From Pseudomonadota bacterium (GTDB taxonomy: Bacteria > Pseudomonadota > Gammaproteobacteria > Pseudomonadales > Moraxellaceae): 40,651 nucleotides of DNA. The notes below the pieces were generated by a model that was given only the letters and a program-made list of their open reading frames with translations, ran no database searches and was not told the origin of the DNA. Position numbers and translations under genes: made by a program. Positions 32,720 to 40,651 of this stretch are shown one piece after another; position 1 is the stretch's first letter; each line of letters begins with the position of its first letter. The stretch lies in NCBI GenBank assembly GCA_021833365.1, contig JAKBFV010000016.1, forward strand, positions 1-40,651, written 5' to 3'.

Positions 32720-32923
32720 CGGCCTACAGTGTTGGCGGGCGTGCCGCACGGCTTGCCGCAGATATCAAGGTATGACGGGGACACCCAACACGCTCCTCAC
32801 CGGTACACTCAGCCGGGGCGGGCGGTGGCAGTGGCCTTACGTTATACTAGGGGGCGTGCTCCAAGGAGCGGGCCCCATCACACCGTACGTCATCGGCGAA
32901 GTGCGGTGTAAAGCGGTGTGACA
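32720..32923. other. intergenic leader of the glycosyltransferase cluster
   Basis: No gene recognised. It holds a TATACT (32843-32848) that could be a -10 without a good -35, and a short palindrome GCTCC-AA-GGAGC. Near the start codon are direct repeats GCGGTGT at 32903-32909 and 32913-32919, and an inverted pair CACACCG (32879-32885) and CGGTGTG (32914-32920). The inverted pair could fold over the translation start of the first glycosyltransferase. Confidence 0.45.
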
Positions 32924-34645
32924 ATGCCGAAACCATTGAAGTCTGCGATGATTTTTTTTGTCCATTCTCAAATCAACCAGGCTGCCCTGGTGAAACAGCT
33001 AGGCTTGCCCCAGTACAGCTATTTTTTTGTTCTCGACAAGTTCATTCCCCTGTTAGAGCGACTGGGCCGGGTGGTCATTCTCGAGCACCCCGAAGACGCT
33101 GATGCGCAGTTCGATGCCTGGACGGCGCAGGGTGAAACCTGTGTGTTCCTTTCCTTCACTCCGCCGCACTACAGCTACACGCCAGAGCGTTGCCCGACCC
33201 TGACCGTCTTTGCCTGGGAATTCAGCAATCTTCCCGATGAGACTTGGGAGGGAGCGAGCGGCCGCGACTGGCGCCAGGTCTTTCACCAGCAGGCCGGCGC
33301 CATCCCCTTGTCCAGGCAGGCCGAGGCGTTGGTGTGCGACGCCATGGGGGCGGATTATCCGGTCAAAGCCATCCCTGTGCCGGTCTGGGACAGCTTCGCT
33401 GCGCATCGCCGGCAGGTGCGGCCGGCTCGCAAGCGCGAACAGACACTCCGCCTGACGGCGCAGGTCATCGACAGCCGCAACTATGTCTGCAACGAGGCTG
33501 AGTTTCATCTCTTGCGACCAGAGGATCAGTTCAACTTTCCCGCTCTCGATCAGTCGCCCATGCAGATGACGTTCAGTATTGATGACGCCGACTCGGCTTA
33601 CCTCGGTGGATTCTATCATAGTGAACCCTGGGGCACCTGGTCGCAGCTGGCGGCTCCCTGGATCCTGTTGCCCTGGCGCGTCAGTGGCGACGTCCGCCTG
33701 GAAATCGATTGCGCCGCCTACGGCCCCAACGTCGGGCGCACCATCGCCGTCGAATGCGGCGATCAGATCCGTTCTTTACCTCTGACCGGTTCCTTCCAGG
33801 TGCATACGTTCGATTTTCAGGTCAGCACCCTGGCGCCGGTCATCCAGTTCCGTGGCCTGAGTCAGACGCCGGTGCCGGGTGCCGTCGACACGCGTACCAT
33901 GGGCCTCGGCTTGCGCAGCCTGCGCCTGACGAGTTTAGCCTCGACGATCGCGCAGGGGCAGGATGATCTGACGCGGTCCCTCACCCTGGACGGTGTCGTC
34001 TATACGGCGGTGCTCAATCCGGCGGATGAGAGAAAGAATTGGCACGATCTGGTGACGGCGTTCTGCTTCGCCTTTCGTGAGCGTTCGGATGCCACTTTGA
34101 TCCTGAAGATGACGCACCGTTCCCTGACCTCTTTTATGGGCAAGCTGCATCTCCTGCTTCGCCAATGTTCTCCCTATGCCTGTCGTATCATCGCCCTGCA
34201 TGGTTATCTTGATGAAGCGCAGTTCGAGGCTCTCATCGATGCCAGCTCCTACTATGTCAATGCCTCGCTCGGCGAAGGTCTTTGCCTGCCGCTCATGGAG
34301 TTCATGAGCTGTGGCGTGCCGGCGCTTTCGACGCGTCATACGGCCATGCTCGACTACGTCGATGCGGATAGCCATTTCATCATCGCTTCGAGTTTCGCGC
34401 CAACCGGTTGGCCGCACGATCCGCGCCACCTCAGCCGCACGTTGCAGCACCGTGTCAACTGGCAGTCCATCGTCGATGCCTTCGAGGACAGTTATCGAGT
34501 CGCGCAGGAGCCGTCCGAGCGCTATCAGGCCATGGCGCAGCGTGGTATGGACAAGATGCGCGCCTTGGCCTCCTTCGATCAGACAGAACATGACCTGCAA
34601 GTCCTTCTAGCGCAGGCTCTGGCGCGTGTGGAAGCATCCGTATGA
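32924..34645 (+). CDS. glycosyltransferase (GT4-like, GT-B fold) with inserted beta-sandwich domain
   Basis: A 573-residue cytoplasmic glycosyltransferase. The N-terminal part (1-180) shares QLGLPQYSYFFVLDKFIPLLERLG and CVFLSFTPPH with the next gene. The C-terminal nucleotide-sugar binding part has VVYTAVLNPADERKNWHDL (358-376) and the GT4 signature LGEGLCLPLMEFMSCGVPAL (449-468). Between them, about 213-338, is an extra segment with SEPWGTWS (233-240) and AYGPNVGR (265-272), beta-rich and resembling the DUF7024-type domain I recall from other glycan enzymes; this match is from memory. The start is ATG at 32924 or GTG at 32918, with no strong ribosome binding site. Its stop overlaps the next ATG. 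Acceptor and donor are unknown. Confidence 0.85.
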   Translation: MPKPLKSAMIFFVHSQINQAALVKQLGLPQYSYFFVLDKFIPLLERLGRVVILEHPEDADAQFDAWTAQGETCVFLSFTPPHYSYTPERCPTLTVFAWEFSNLPDETWEGASGRDWRQVFHQQAGAIPLSRQAEALVCDAMGADYPVKAIPVPVWDSFAAHRRQVRPARKREQTLRLTAQVIDSRNYVCNEAEFHLLRPEDQFNFPALDQSPMQMTFSIDDADSAYLGGFYHSEPWGTWSQLAAPWILLPWRVSGDVRLEIDCAAYGPNVGRTIAVECGDQIRSLPLTGSFQVHTFDFQVSTLAPVIQFRGLSQTPVPGAVDTRTMGLGLRSLRLTSLASTIAQGQDDLTRSLTLDGVVYTAVLNPADERKNWHDLVTAFCFAFRERSDATLILKMTHRSLTSFMGKLHLLLRQCSPYACRIIALHGYLDEAQFEALIDASSYYVNASLGEGLCLPLMEFMSCGVPALSTRHTAMLDYVDADSHFIIASSFAPTGWPHDPRHLSRTLQHRVNWQSIVDAFEDSYRVAQEPSERYQAMAQRGMDKMRALASFDQTEHDLQVLLAQALARVEASV

Positions 34646-35994
34646 AGATACTCGTCTACTCGGCGACCTCGCAGTCTTCGCTTGAGCAACAGCTCGGCAT
34701 GGCCGATTACAGCTATTTTTTCGTGAAAAAAATGTTCATGCCGGTGCTCGCCCGCCTCGGCGAGGTCATCGACATCGGCGATCCGGCGCAGGAGGTCGAT
34801 GCCATCTATGCGCGCGCTAGCGCCGTCGGTGAGTTCTGTCTGTTTCTTTCATTTACACCGCCGCATAAGACGGTCACCGATCTGCGCTGTCCCAGCGTCT
34901 GCGTCTTCGCCTGGGAGTATGGCACTTTGCCGAGCGAGGCCTGGGGTGGTGAGCCGAGAAATGACTGGCGCTATGTCCTCGGTCGTCATGGCTACGCCAT
35001 CACCCACTCTGCCTTCGCTGCCGCGACGGTGCGCGCCGCTTTGCGGCAGGATTTTCCGGTTCTGTCACTGCCGGCGCCCTTATGGGATTCGGTGCAGGGC
35101 TTGTGTCAGCCGCCATCGTTGCCGCTGCCGATGCGCCGCCAGCTGGCGTTGACAGCGAGTGTGCTCGACACCCGCGAACTCGGCCTGGAGCAGGTCGCCG
35201 AGGCCGAACTACCGGATTTCATCAACGGACTTCTATCGCGCATCGCCCAGCCGCAAGCGCTGACGCTCGATTTCGCCGGTGTTGTCTATACCGCCGTTTT
35301 CAATCCCAACGATGGTCGCAAGAACTGGATTGACCTGTTGACCGCTTTCTGTTGGGCCATGCGTGCGCACGAAGACGCCATCCTGCTACTCAAACTCAGT
35401 TATCGCGACCTCAACCTCTCCATGCGTCTGCTGCTCGAGGAGCTGCGTCGCCTCGCGCCTTTCCGCTGTCGCGTCGTGCTGATTCATGGCTTGCTGTCGG
35501 AAGCCGCTTATCAGGATCTCATCCGGGTCTCACATTACACGGTCAACAGTTCGCATGGCGAGGGCCAGTGTCTGCCGCTCATGGAGTTCATGTCGGCGGG
35601 TAAACCGGCCATCGCCCCGGATCATACCGCCATGGCCGATTATCTCGACAGTGACAATGCTTTCGTCGTCGCTTCGAATCGCGAGTGGACGCACTGGCCA
35701 CACGATCCGCGCGCGCTCAAGAGGACCTTTGGCCATCGCATCGACTGGCAGTCTCTGCATGATGCTTATCAGCACAGCTATACCGTCGTCAAGGAGGATG
35801 GCGCACGCTATCAGCGCATGTCGAAGGCGGCGGTGCAGCGTTTGCGCGCGCATTGCTCACAGCAGGTGATACATGCCCGCCTCGCCACCTTCATCGCGCA
35901 GCGCCATGCCAGTCATGCCGTTTTCACCCAGGACACATGTACGCGGGCGTCGAAGTGGCGCCGTTGTCTGCTTGCGTGGCGGCGATGGCTATGA
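34642..35994 (+). CDS. glycosyltransferase (GT4-like), paralogue of preceding gene
   Basis: A 450-residue paralogue of the preceding enzyme: QLGMADYSYFFVKKMFMPVLARLGEV, CLFLSFTPPHKTVTDLRCPSVCVFAWEYGTLP and VVYTAVFNPNDGRKNWIDL match it closely. The donor-binding motif is HGEGQCLPLMEFMSAGKPAI (305-324). It lacks the inserted beta-sandwich segment, so the two diverged by gain or loss of that domain after duplication. A tail rich in Arg and Trp (KWRRCLLAWRRWL) ends the protein and could be amphipathic. The ATG overlaps the previous stop, and its own stop overlaps the methyltransferase ATG (ATGA). Confidence 0.87.
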   Translation: MKILVYSATSQSSLEQQLGMADYSYFFVKKMFMPVLARLGEVIDIGDPAQEVDAIYARASAVGEFCLFLSFTPPHKTVTDLRCPSVCVFAWEYGTLPSEAWGGEPRNDWRYVLGRHGYAITHSAFAAATVRAALRQDFPVLSLPAPLWDSVQGLCQPPSLPLPMRRQLALTASVLDTRELGLEQVAEAELPDFINGLLSRIAQPQALTLDFAGVVYTAVFNPNDGRKNWIDLLTAFCWAMRAHEDAILLLKLSYRDLNLSMRLLLEELRRLAPFRCRVVLIHGLLSEAAYQDLIRVSHYTVNSSHGEGQCLPLMEFMSAGKPAIAPDHTAMADYLDSDNAFVVASNREWTHWPHDPRALKRTFGHRIDWQSLHDAYQHSYTVVKEDGARYQRMSKAAVQRLRAHCSQQVIHARLATFIAQRHASHAVFTQDTCTRASKWRRCLLAWRRWL

Positions 35995-36836
35995 TTCGCG
36001 ACTGGATCCATCGCTGCGCCAGTCGTCTGGCAGCAGCCACGGCGACGACCCGTGATCCTCTCCTTTGCGGTCTGGTCGATGCGGTGCAAAGTGGCTGGTA
36101 TGATCAGCACCGCGGTGCTCTGGCGCCGGGTTTTGATATCGGTCCGGCGCATCGGGTGCTTGACCTCGGCTGCGGTGAGGGGGGCGCTAGCCTGTTTTGC
36201 GCCCGTCAGGGCGGTCAGGTGATCTACGCCGATGCCGACATCGACAAGCTGCTCTCCGTTCAGGCGCGCATCAGCGCCATCGCTGCTGCCAGTCTGCCGT
36301 TGTTCTGTGACGGTGCGCAGCTGGCTTTGGCCGATGCCAGCGTCGACCGCATCATCGCCATGGAGATGCTCGAACACACCGAAGATCCGCAGGCGGTGCT
36401 CGCCGAGCTGGCGCGCGTCGGGCGGCCAGGAGCCCTCTATCTGCTCACCGTACCGCATGCGCGCGCCGAGCATCTGCAGCAGGGCATCGCCCCGGAGGCT
36501 TTCTTTCAGGCGCCCAACCATGTGCACATCTTCGAGGAAGCCGATTTTCTGCAGCGCGTCGCGAGCGTCGGTCTGGAGATCGTCAGCAGCGACGGTACCG
36601 GTTTTTATTGGGTCTTCGGCCTGCTCCTGTTCTGGATCGCCGAACGTGAGGCTGGACGGTCGCTGAGCGGCCCAGCGCTGGACAAGCTCACACCGCCTTT
36701 TCCGGTCAGCATGCAGCAATGGGCGATGCTTTGGCGTGAGGTGCTGACCAGTGCCTCCGGGCGCCTGCTCAAGCAGCGCCTCGACCGCCTGCTGCCCAAG
36801 TCCCTGGTCGTTCTCGCGCGGCGACCGCAGACGTGA
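35991..36836 (+). CDS. SAM-dependent class I methyltransferase
   Basis: A 281-residue methyltransferase of the type 11 group. Motif I is VLDLGCGEGGASLFCARQGG (about 56-75), then IYADADIDKLLSVQARI and IIAMEMLEHTEDPQAVLAELARVGRPGALYLLTVPH. The ATG at 35991 overlaps the upstream stop; the frame is open further upstream but that part has no motifs and lies inside the previous gene. A hydrophobic stretch FYWVFGLLLFWIAE near 205-220 may associate with the membrane. In a glycosyltransferase operon the likely acceptor is a sugar or a glycan end, for example as a cap limiting chain length; that is inference. Confidence 0.87.
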   Translation: MIRDWIHRCASRLAAATATTRDPLLCGLVDAVQSGWYDQHRGALAPGFDIGPAHRVLDLGCGEGGASLFCARQGGQVIYADADIDKLLSVQARISAIAAASLPLFCDGAQLALADASVDRIIAMEMLEHTEDPQAVLAELARVGRPGALYLLTVPHARAEHLQQGIAPEAFFQAPNHVHIFEEADFLQRVASVGLEIVSSDGTGFYWVFGLLLFWIAEREAGRSLSGPALDKLTPPFPVSMQQWAMLWREVLTSASGRLLKQRLDRLLPKSLVVLARRPQT

Positions 36837-36838
36837 GC

Positions 36839-39586
36839 ATGCAAGCCGTCGCCGCGGGCGTCCTCCTCGTCGAATGGTCGGCCGGTGCGGGTGTCGCCAG
36901 CGATACCTGGGCGCGCGCACTGCTGGCAGCGCTGTGGCAGACGTCGATGGCGGCACAGACCTGGCTGGTGGTGCGCGGCTACACGCCGGCGCAGGTGCTC
37001 GCCTTGCGCGCAGAGCTCGGCGACCAGCCGACCCCAAAGATCATCCTCGCCGACGATGAGGAAGGCTATCAGACCTGGCAACAGGGCCTCGGCGTCAGTG
37101 CTCGCCTATGCCTGGGTGGCGATGAACTGGCGCTGCTGTGGACGGATGGCGAGGGACGGCAGCGCCGCTTTCATGTCGATGCGGCGGCACTGGCGGCGGC
37201 GCAGGACAGGAGCGAGGGAGTGGTCGACGCCAGCGTTCTGCCTGCCGTCGCCTGGCTGCCCGCTGCGCCACATGAGGCGGAGGCGGGACAGCGCGCCTTC
37301 AGCGCCGGCTACTTCGCTCTGCCAAGCGACTTCATGCTCTTGCCCCTGCCGCCTGCGTCAGCTCCCGAGAGTCTCTGGCGTGCACGACTGAGCGCGCTCG
37401 CCGAACGCTTGGCGGGGGCACAGGCTGGGCGTCCCTGCATCTTGCTCGGCGACGGTCACGTCGGCGAGGCGGAACGACTGGCGGCGCTGTGGCGCGACAC
37501 GCCGGCATCGTATCGGGTGATCACCGACTTCGCCGAGCGTCAGGAGCTCTATGGCCTGTGCGGCCTCTATCTGGCGCAGGATGACACCCTCGAGGATCGT
37601 CTCAGCAGCGCGGCGGCGAGCGCCGCTGGCGCCCCCATCGCTGGCGCTGCGCTGCCAGATCGGCAGGAGCCGATACCCTGGCGCGATCTGCTGACGATCC
37701 TGCTGCCGGAGCGAGCGTTTGCCGGACCCGTCGCGAGTGCGGTGCCGCTGGCCCGGCTCTTCGTCGACGTCTCCGAGCTCATCCGCCAGGACGCCGGCAC
37801 CGGCATCCAGCGCGTGGTCAGACATCTGCTCGCTGAACTGCGCGCGCGGCCACCCGCCGGCTACCGCGTCCAGGCCGTCTACGCCAGTCCCGGCGAGCAC
37901 GGTTATCGCTGCAGCGATGACGTGAAGCTTCAGCCTATGGCCAGCGATGCGCCGTTGAGCGCTTGCCCCGGTGATCGCTTCCTTGGCCTCGACTATACCC
38001 CGGCGCTCAGCTGCCAGCAGGCTGAGCAACTGCTCGCCTTGCGCGCCGCCGGCGTGCGTGTCGCCTTCGTCCTCTATGATCTGCTGCCGGTGCTGATGCC
38101 GGCCGCCTTTCCCGCCGGCACGGCGACGGCGCAGGCACTGTGGCTGCAGCTGATCGCCACGATGGATGAAGTGCTCTGCATCTCACAGAGCGTCGCCCGC
38201 GAGTTTCAGCAGTGGGTTGCGCAAGAGCTGCGCACGCCGTGTCTGGCGCACGTCGATTGGTTTCATCTCGGCGCCGATCTGAGCGAGGCGGGCGCGCCTA
38301 GCAGCAGGCCGGCGGACGGGGATGAGCGTCTGCGATGTCTGCGGCAAAGCCCATCCTTTCTGCTCGTCGGCACCCTCGAGCCGCGCAAAGGCATCGCCCA
38401 GGTCGTCGCCGCTTTTGAGCAGCTCTGGCAGGTAGGCGAGGACGTCCATCTGGTCCTGGTCGGCAAGGCCGGTTGGCAGCAGGAAGAACTCATCGCCAGC
38501 TTGCGCCGTCACCCGCAGCGTGACCATCGCCTGCACTGGCTGGAAGCGGTCAGCGACGTCTATCTCGAGGCGCTTTATGCCACGTGCAGCTGTCTCTTGC
38601 AGGCTTCCCTGGGTGAGGGATTTGGCTTACCCTTGGTCGAGGCGGCACGCCGTGGACTACCACTGCTCGTGCGTGATCTGCCGGTTTTCCGCGAGGTCGC
38701 GGGTGAGCACGCCAGCTACTTTCGCGGTGAGTCGGCGGCGCAGCTGGCCGATGCCGTGCAGGCCTGGCTGACGCTTTATCGTCAAGGCCGGCATACGCCG
38801 TCGACGGCGCTGCCCTGGCAGACCTGGCGCGACAGCGCTGAACAACTGATCGAACGATGGCTGACGCCCCGACCCATGACACAGCTTCCTCCCCCTGCCC
38901 GCACCGCCAGCGATGACGAGAATGTCGCCACCGCCCTGCTCGCGCGCATCGGCCGCCAGAGCGGCGACCAGGAGCAGCAGATGCGTCTGCTCCATGAGCG
39001 GATGATCAGCCTGTACGCCAGCCACGAGCACATCAAGAACGAACTATTCGCCGCCAGTCAGCAGCGCGAGCAATGTCTGCAGGCGGAGGTGACGCGACTG
39101 CGGCAGTTGCAAAGCGACAGCGCGCAACGCGAGCGGAGTCTGCAGGAAGAACGGCAGTCCTTGCAGGCGGAGGTGACGCGCTTGCGTGTCGAGCAGGCGC
39201 AGATGCAAAGCGACAGCGCGCAGCGCGAGCAGCGTCTGCAGGAGGCTTACCAGGCCCTCATCACCAGCAGTTCCTGGCGTTTGACGCGGCCGCTGCGCGT
39301 CCTGGCACGCGTGCTGCGGCGGCTACCACAGCGGCCAGCGCTGCTGCCGTTGCGGGTGGCGGCGCTGCGCTGGCTGCTGCGCCATCCGCGTCTGAAGCGC
39401 TTCCTGCAAGCTCTGGTCGCCGTGTCGCCAGGCCTGTCACAACGCCTTGCCGCACATGCGCGCGGCGTTCTCGCCGTGACACCCGTGCCGGTCTATACAC
39501 CACCGCTCGACAGCGCCCTGTCGCCGCGCGCGCGGCATTTTCTCGCTGCCCTGCGTCAGGCACGGGAGCGGCGGGGAGACCACTGA
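36839..39586 (+). CDS. large multidomain glycosyltransferase (GT4 core with coiled coil)
   Basis: A 915-residue protein. Residues 1-290 are poorly conserved; PCILLGDGHVGEAERLAAL and VITDFAERQELYGLCGLYLAQDD resemble a worn GT-B C-domain. The GT4 core starts LFVDVSELIRQDAGTGIQRVVRHLL (about 305), with VGTLEPRKGIAQVVAAFEQL (about 509) and GEGFGLPLVEAARRGLPLLV (about 591). A coiled coil at 740-807 is built from repeats of AEVTRLR and QSDSAQRE. It is followed by SSSWRLTRPLRVL, a motif often found in surface-glycan glycosyltransferases. The end is Arg-rich. The ATG at 36839 is chosen; a GTG at 36833 overlaps the upstream stop. Its stop shares a base with the next ATG. Confidence 0.85.
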   Translation: MQAVAAGVLLVEWSAGAGVASDTWARALLAALWQTSMAAQTWLVVRGYTPAQVLALRAELGDQPTPKIILADDEEGYQTWQQGLGVSARLCLGGDELALLWTDGEGRQRRFHVDAAALAAAQDRSEGVVDASVLPAVAWLPAAPHEAEAGQRAFSAGYFALPSDFMLLPLPPASAPESLWRARLSALAERLAGAQAGRPCILLGDGHVGEAERLAALWRDTPASYRVITDFAERQELYGLCGLYLAQDDTLEDRLSSAAASAAGAPIAGAALPDRQEPIPWRDLLTILLPERAFAGPVASAVPLARLFVDVSELIRQDAGTGIQRVVRHLLAELRARPPAGYRVQAVYASPGEHGYRCSDDVKLQPMASDAPLSACPGDRFLGLDYTPALSCQQAEQLLALRAAGVRVAFVLYDLLPVLMPAAFPAGTATAQALWLQLIATMDEVLCISQSVAREFQQWVAQELRTPCLAHVDWFHLGADLSEAGAPSSRPADGDERLRCLRQSPSFLLVGTLEPRKGIAQVVAAFEQLWQVGEDVHLVLVGKAGWQQEELIASLRRHPQRDHRLHWLEAVSDVYLEALYATCSCLLQASLGEGFGLPLVEAARRGLPLLVRDLPVFREVAGEHASYFRGESAAQLADAVQAWLTLYRQGRHTPSTALPWQTWRDSAEQLIERWLTPRPMTQLPPPARTASDDENVATALLARIGRQSGDQEQQMRLLHERMISLYASHEHIKNELFAASQQREQCLQAEVTRLRQLQSDSAQRERSLQEERQSLQAEVTRLRVEQAQMQSDSAQREQRLQEAYQALITSSSWRLTRPLRVLARVLRRLPQRPALLPLRVAALRWLLRHPRLKRFLQALVAVSPGLSQRLAAHARGVLAVTPVPVYTPPLDSALSPRARHFLAALRQARERRGDH
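39077..39245 (+). repeat. imperfect internal duplication in the coiled-coil coding region
   Basis: TGCAGGCGGAGGTGACGCG occurs at 39078-39096 and 39162-39180, 84 bp apart (28 residues, four heptads). GCAAAGCGACAGCGCGCA occurs at 39109 and 39205, 96 bp apart, the second unit having four extra codons. The duplication lengthens the coiled coil and is recent enough to keep near-identical DNA. Confidence 0.8.
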
Positions 39587-40651
39587 TGCGCATCGTTCTC
39601 GACCTGCAGGGCGCGCAGAGCGCCAGCCGTTATCGTGGCATCGGACGCTATTCCCTGGCTCTGGCTCAGGCCATCGCCAGGCGCCGCGGCGAACATGAGC
39701 TCTACATCCTGCTCAATGGCGGCCTCAGCGACAGCGTCGTCGAGTTGCGGCGCGCCTTCGCCGATCTGCTGCCGGCCGAGCACATCATCGTCTTCAGCAT
39801 ACCGCAGCCGGTCGCTGCCGAAGCGGCGGACAACGCCGGACGGCGAGGCGTCGCCGAACTGCTGCGCGAGGCCTGCATCGCGCGTCTGCGACCCGACGTC
39901 GTGCACATCAGCAGCCTGTTCGAAGGTTATCTCGACGATGCCGTCAGCAGCGTCGGTCGCCTCGCGCAGCACGCCCTGGTCAGCGTTTCTCTCTATGATC
40001 TCATCCCCTGGCTGAATCAGGAGCACTACCTGACGCCGCGGCCGGCCTATGCCGCGCATTACCGCGAAAAGATGGCGCATCTGCAGCGCGCCGACCTGCT
40101 TCTCGCCATCTCCGAAGCCAGTTGTCAGGAAGCGCGCACGCATCTGCCCGGCCAGCAGCGCATCGTCAACATCGCCGCCGCCGCCGACGCCTGCTTCACC
40201 CCCGGCTCCGCCAGCGCTGCTCGTACCCGTCTGCGTCCGTATCTCGCCAGCACTCGGCCTTTTGTGCTGTACACCGGTGGCGCCGATGAGCGCAAGAATC
40301 TGCCGCGTCTGCTCGCCGCCTTCGATCAGCTGCCGGCGACCTTGCGCGACAGCCATCAGCTGGTGCTGGCCGGGCGACTGTCGACGGGGGAGGTGGACCT
40401 CCTGCGTGAGCAGGCACAGAGCCTCGGATGGAGCGATGAACAATGGTGTTTGACCGGCTATGTTGACGATGCGACTCTGGTCGATCTCTATCGTGCCTGC
40501 ACCCTGTTCGTCTTTCCCTCCTGGCATGAGGGCTTCGGTCTGCCCGCTCTGGAAGCCATGTCCTGCGGCGCCGCCGTGCTCGCCGCCCATACCTCCAGCC
40601 TACCGGAAGTGATCGGGCGCCAGGATGCCTTGTTCGATCCCTTCTCGGTCG
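39586..40651 (+). CDS. GT4-family glycosyltransferase (partial, runs off right edge)
   Basis: At least 355 residues of a GT-B glycosyltransferase. The N-terminus reads MRIVLDLQGAQSASRYRGIGRYSLALAQAIA, the opening seen in mannosyltransferase-like GT4 enzymes. The donor domain has LYTGGADERKNLPRLLAAFDQLP, LTGYVDDATLVDLYRACTLFVFPS and WHEGFGLPALEAMSCGAAVL. The ATG at 39586 overlaps the previous stop (TGATG), so it continues the operon. The missing part should be short (end of the GT domain) unless further domains follow. Confidence 0.93.
   Translation, partial: MRIVLDLQGAQSASRYRGIGRYSLALAQAIARRRGEHELYILLNGGLSDSVVELRRAFADLLPAEHIIVFSIPQPVAAEAADNAGRRGVAELLREACIARLRPDVVHISSLFEGYLDDAVSSVGRLAQHALVSVSLYDLIPWLNQEHYLTPRPAYAAHYREKMAHLQRADLLLAISEASCQEARTHLPGQQRIVNIAAAADACFTPGSASAARTRLRPYLASTRPFVLYTGGADERKNLPRLLAAFDQLPATLRDSHQLVLAGRLSTGEVDLLREQAQSLGWSDEQWCLTGYVDDATLVDLYRACTLFVFPSWHEGFGLPALEAMSCGAAVLAAHTSSLPEVIGRQDALFDPFSV

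Noticed and set aside
39556-40590. Minus-strand open frame at the right end
   Set aside because: The plus-strand reading has complete GT4 motifs and couples to the preceding gene; the minus frame has none.

Overview
The window is the replication-origin region of a GC-rich gammaproteobacterial chromosome. The evidence is a divergent dnaA-dnaN-recF-gyrB block and rpmH-rnpA-yidD-yidC-mnmE block around a DnaA-box cluster, followed by mnmG-rsmG-parA-parB and the complete atpIBEFHAGDC operon with glmU-glmS behind it. Several proteins (YidC, the FabR/DesT-type regulator with its desaturase and reductase, parS of the TGTTCCACGTGGAACA type) look most like those of Pseudomonas and related gammaproteobacteria. 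I cannot name a genus from sequence alone.

Layout. 1-758: a Phd/VapC toxin-antitoxin pair (toxin cut by the window edge) and a gene-free stretch. 759-6754 (minus strand): gyrB, recF, dnaN, dnaA, with two parS sites inside recF. 6755-7171: oriC, with three perfect DnaA boxes, one near-perfect box and an AT-rich stretch. 7172-10939 (plus): rpmH to mnmE. 10943-13426 (minus): an operon for a 2Fe-2S flavin reductase, a membrane fatty-acid desaturase and an unknown small coiled-coil protein; its promoter is overlapped by two FabR/DesT-like operators. 13692-14864 (plus): the matching TetR-family regulator and a GNAT acetyltransferase. 14935-19551: mnmG, rsmG, parA, parB and an OsmC-like gene. 19754-26773: the atp operon with its own promoter and a strong terminator. 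26867-30076: glmU and glmS, making UDP-GlcNAc precursors.

30210-40651 is the accessory part: a secreted NHL/beta-propeller protein with an unrecognised N-terminal region, a second Phd/VapC module with a multi-half-site operator, then a tightly coupled run of glycosyltransferases and one methyltransferase that continues off the right edge. Two of the glycosyltransferases are tandem paralogues; the first carries an inserted beta-sandwich-like domain. The third is a 915-residue protein with a central GT4 domain and a repeated coiled coil. Proximity to glmU/glmS and the gene content suggest assembly or decoration of a surface glycan (inference).

The less familiar parts are this glycosyltransferase run, the small protein coupled to the desaturase, and the propeller protein. 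The rest is a conventional origin-proximal gammaproteobacterial region, almost all of it transcribed away from oriC. The exception is the minus-strand desaturase operon.
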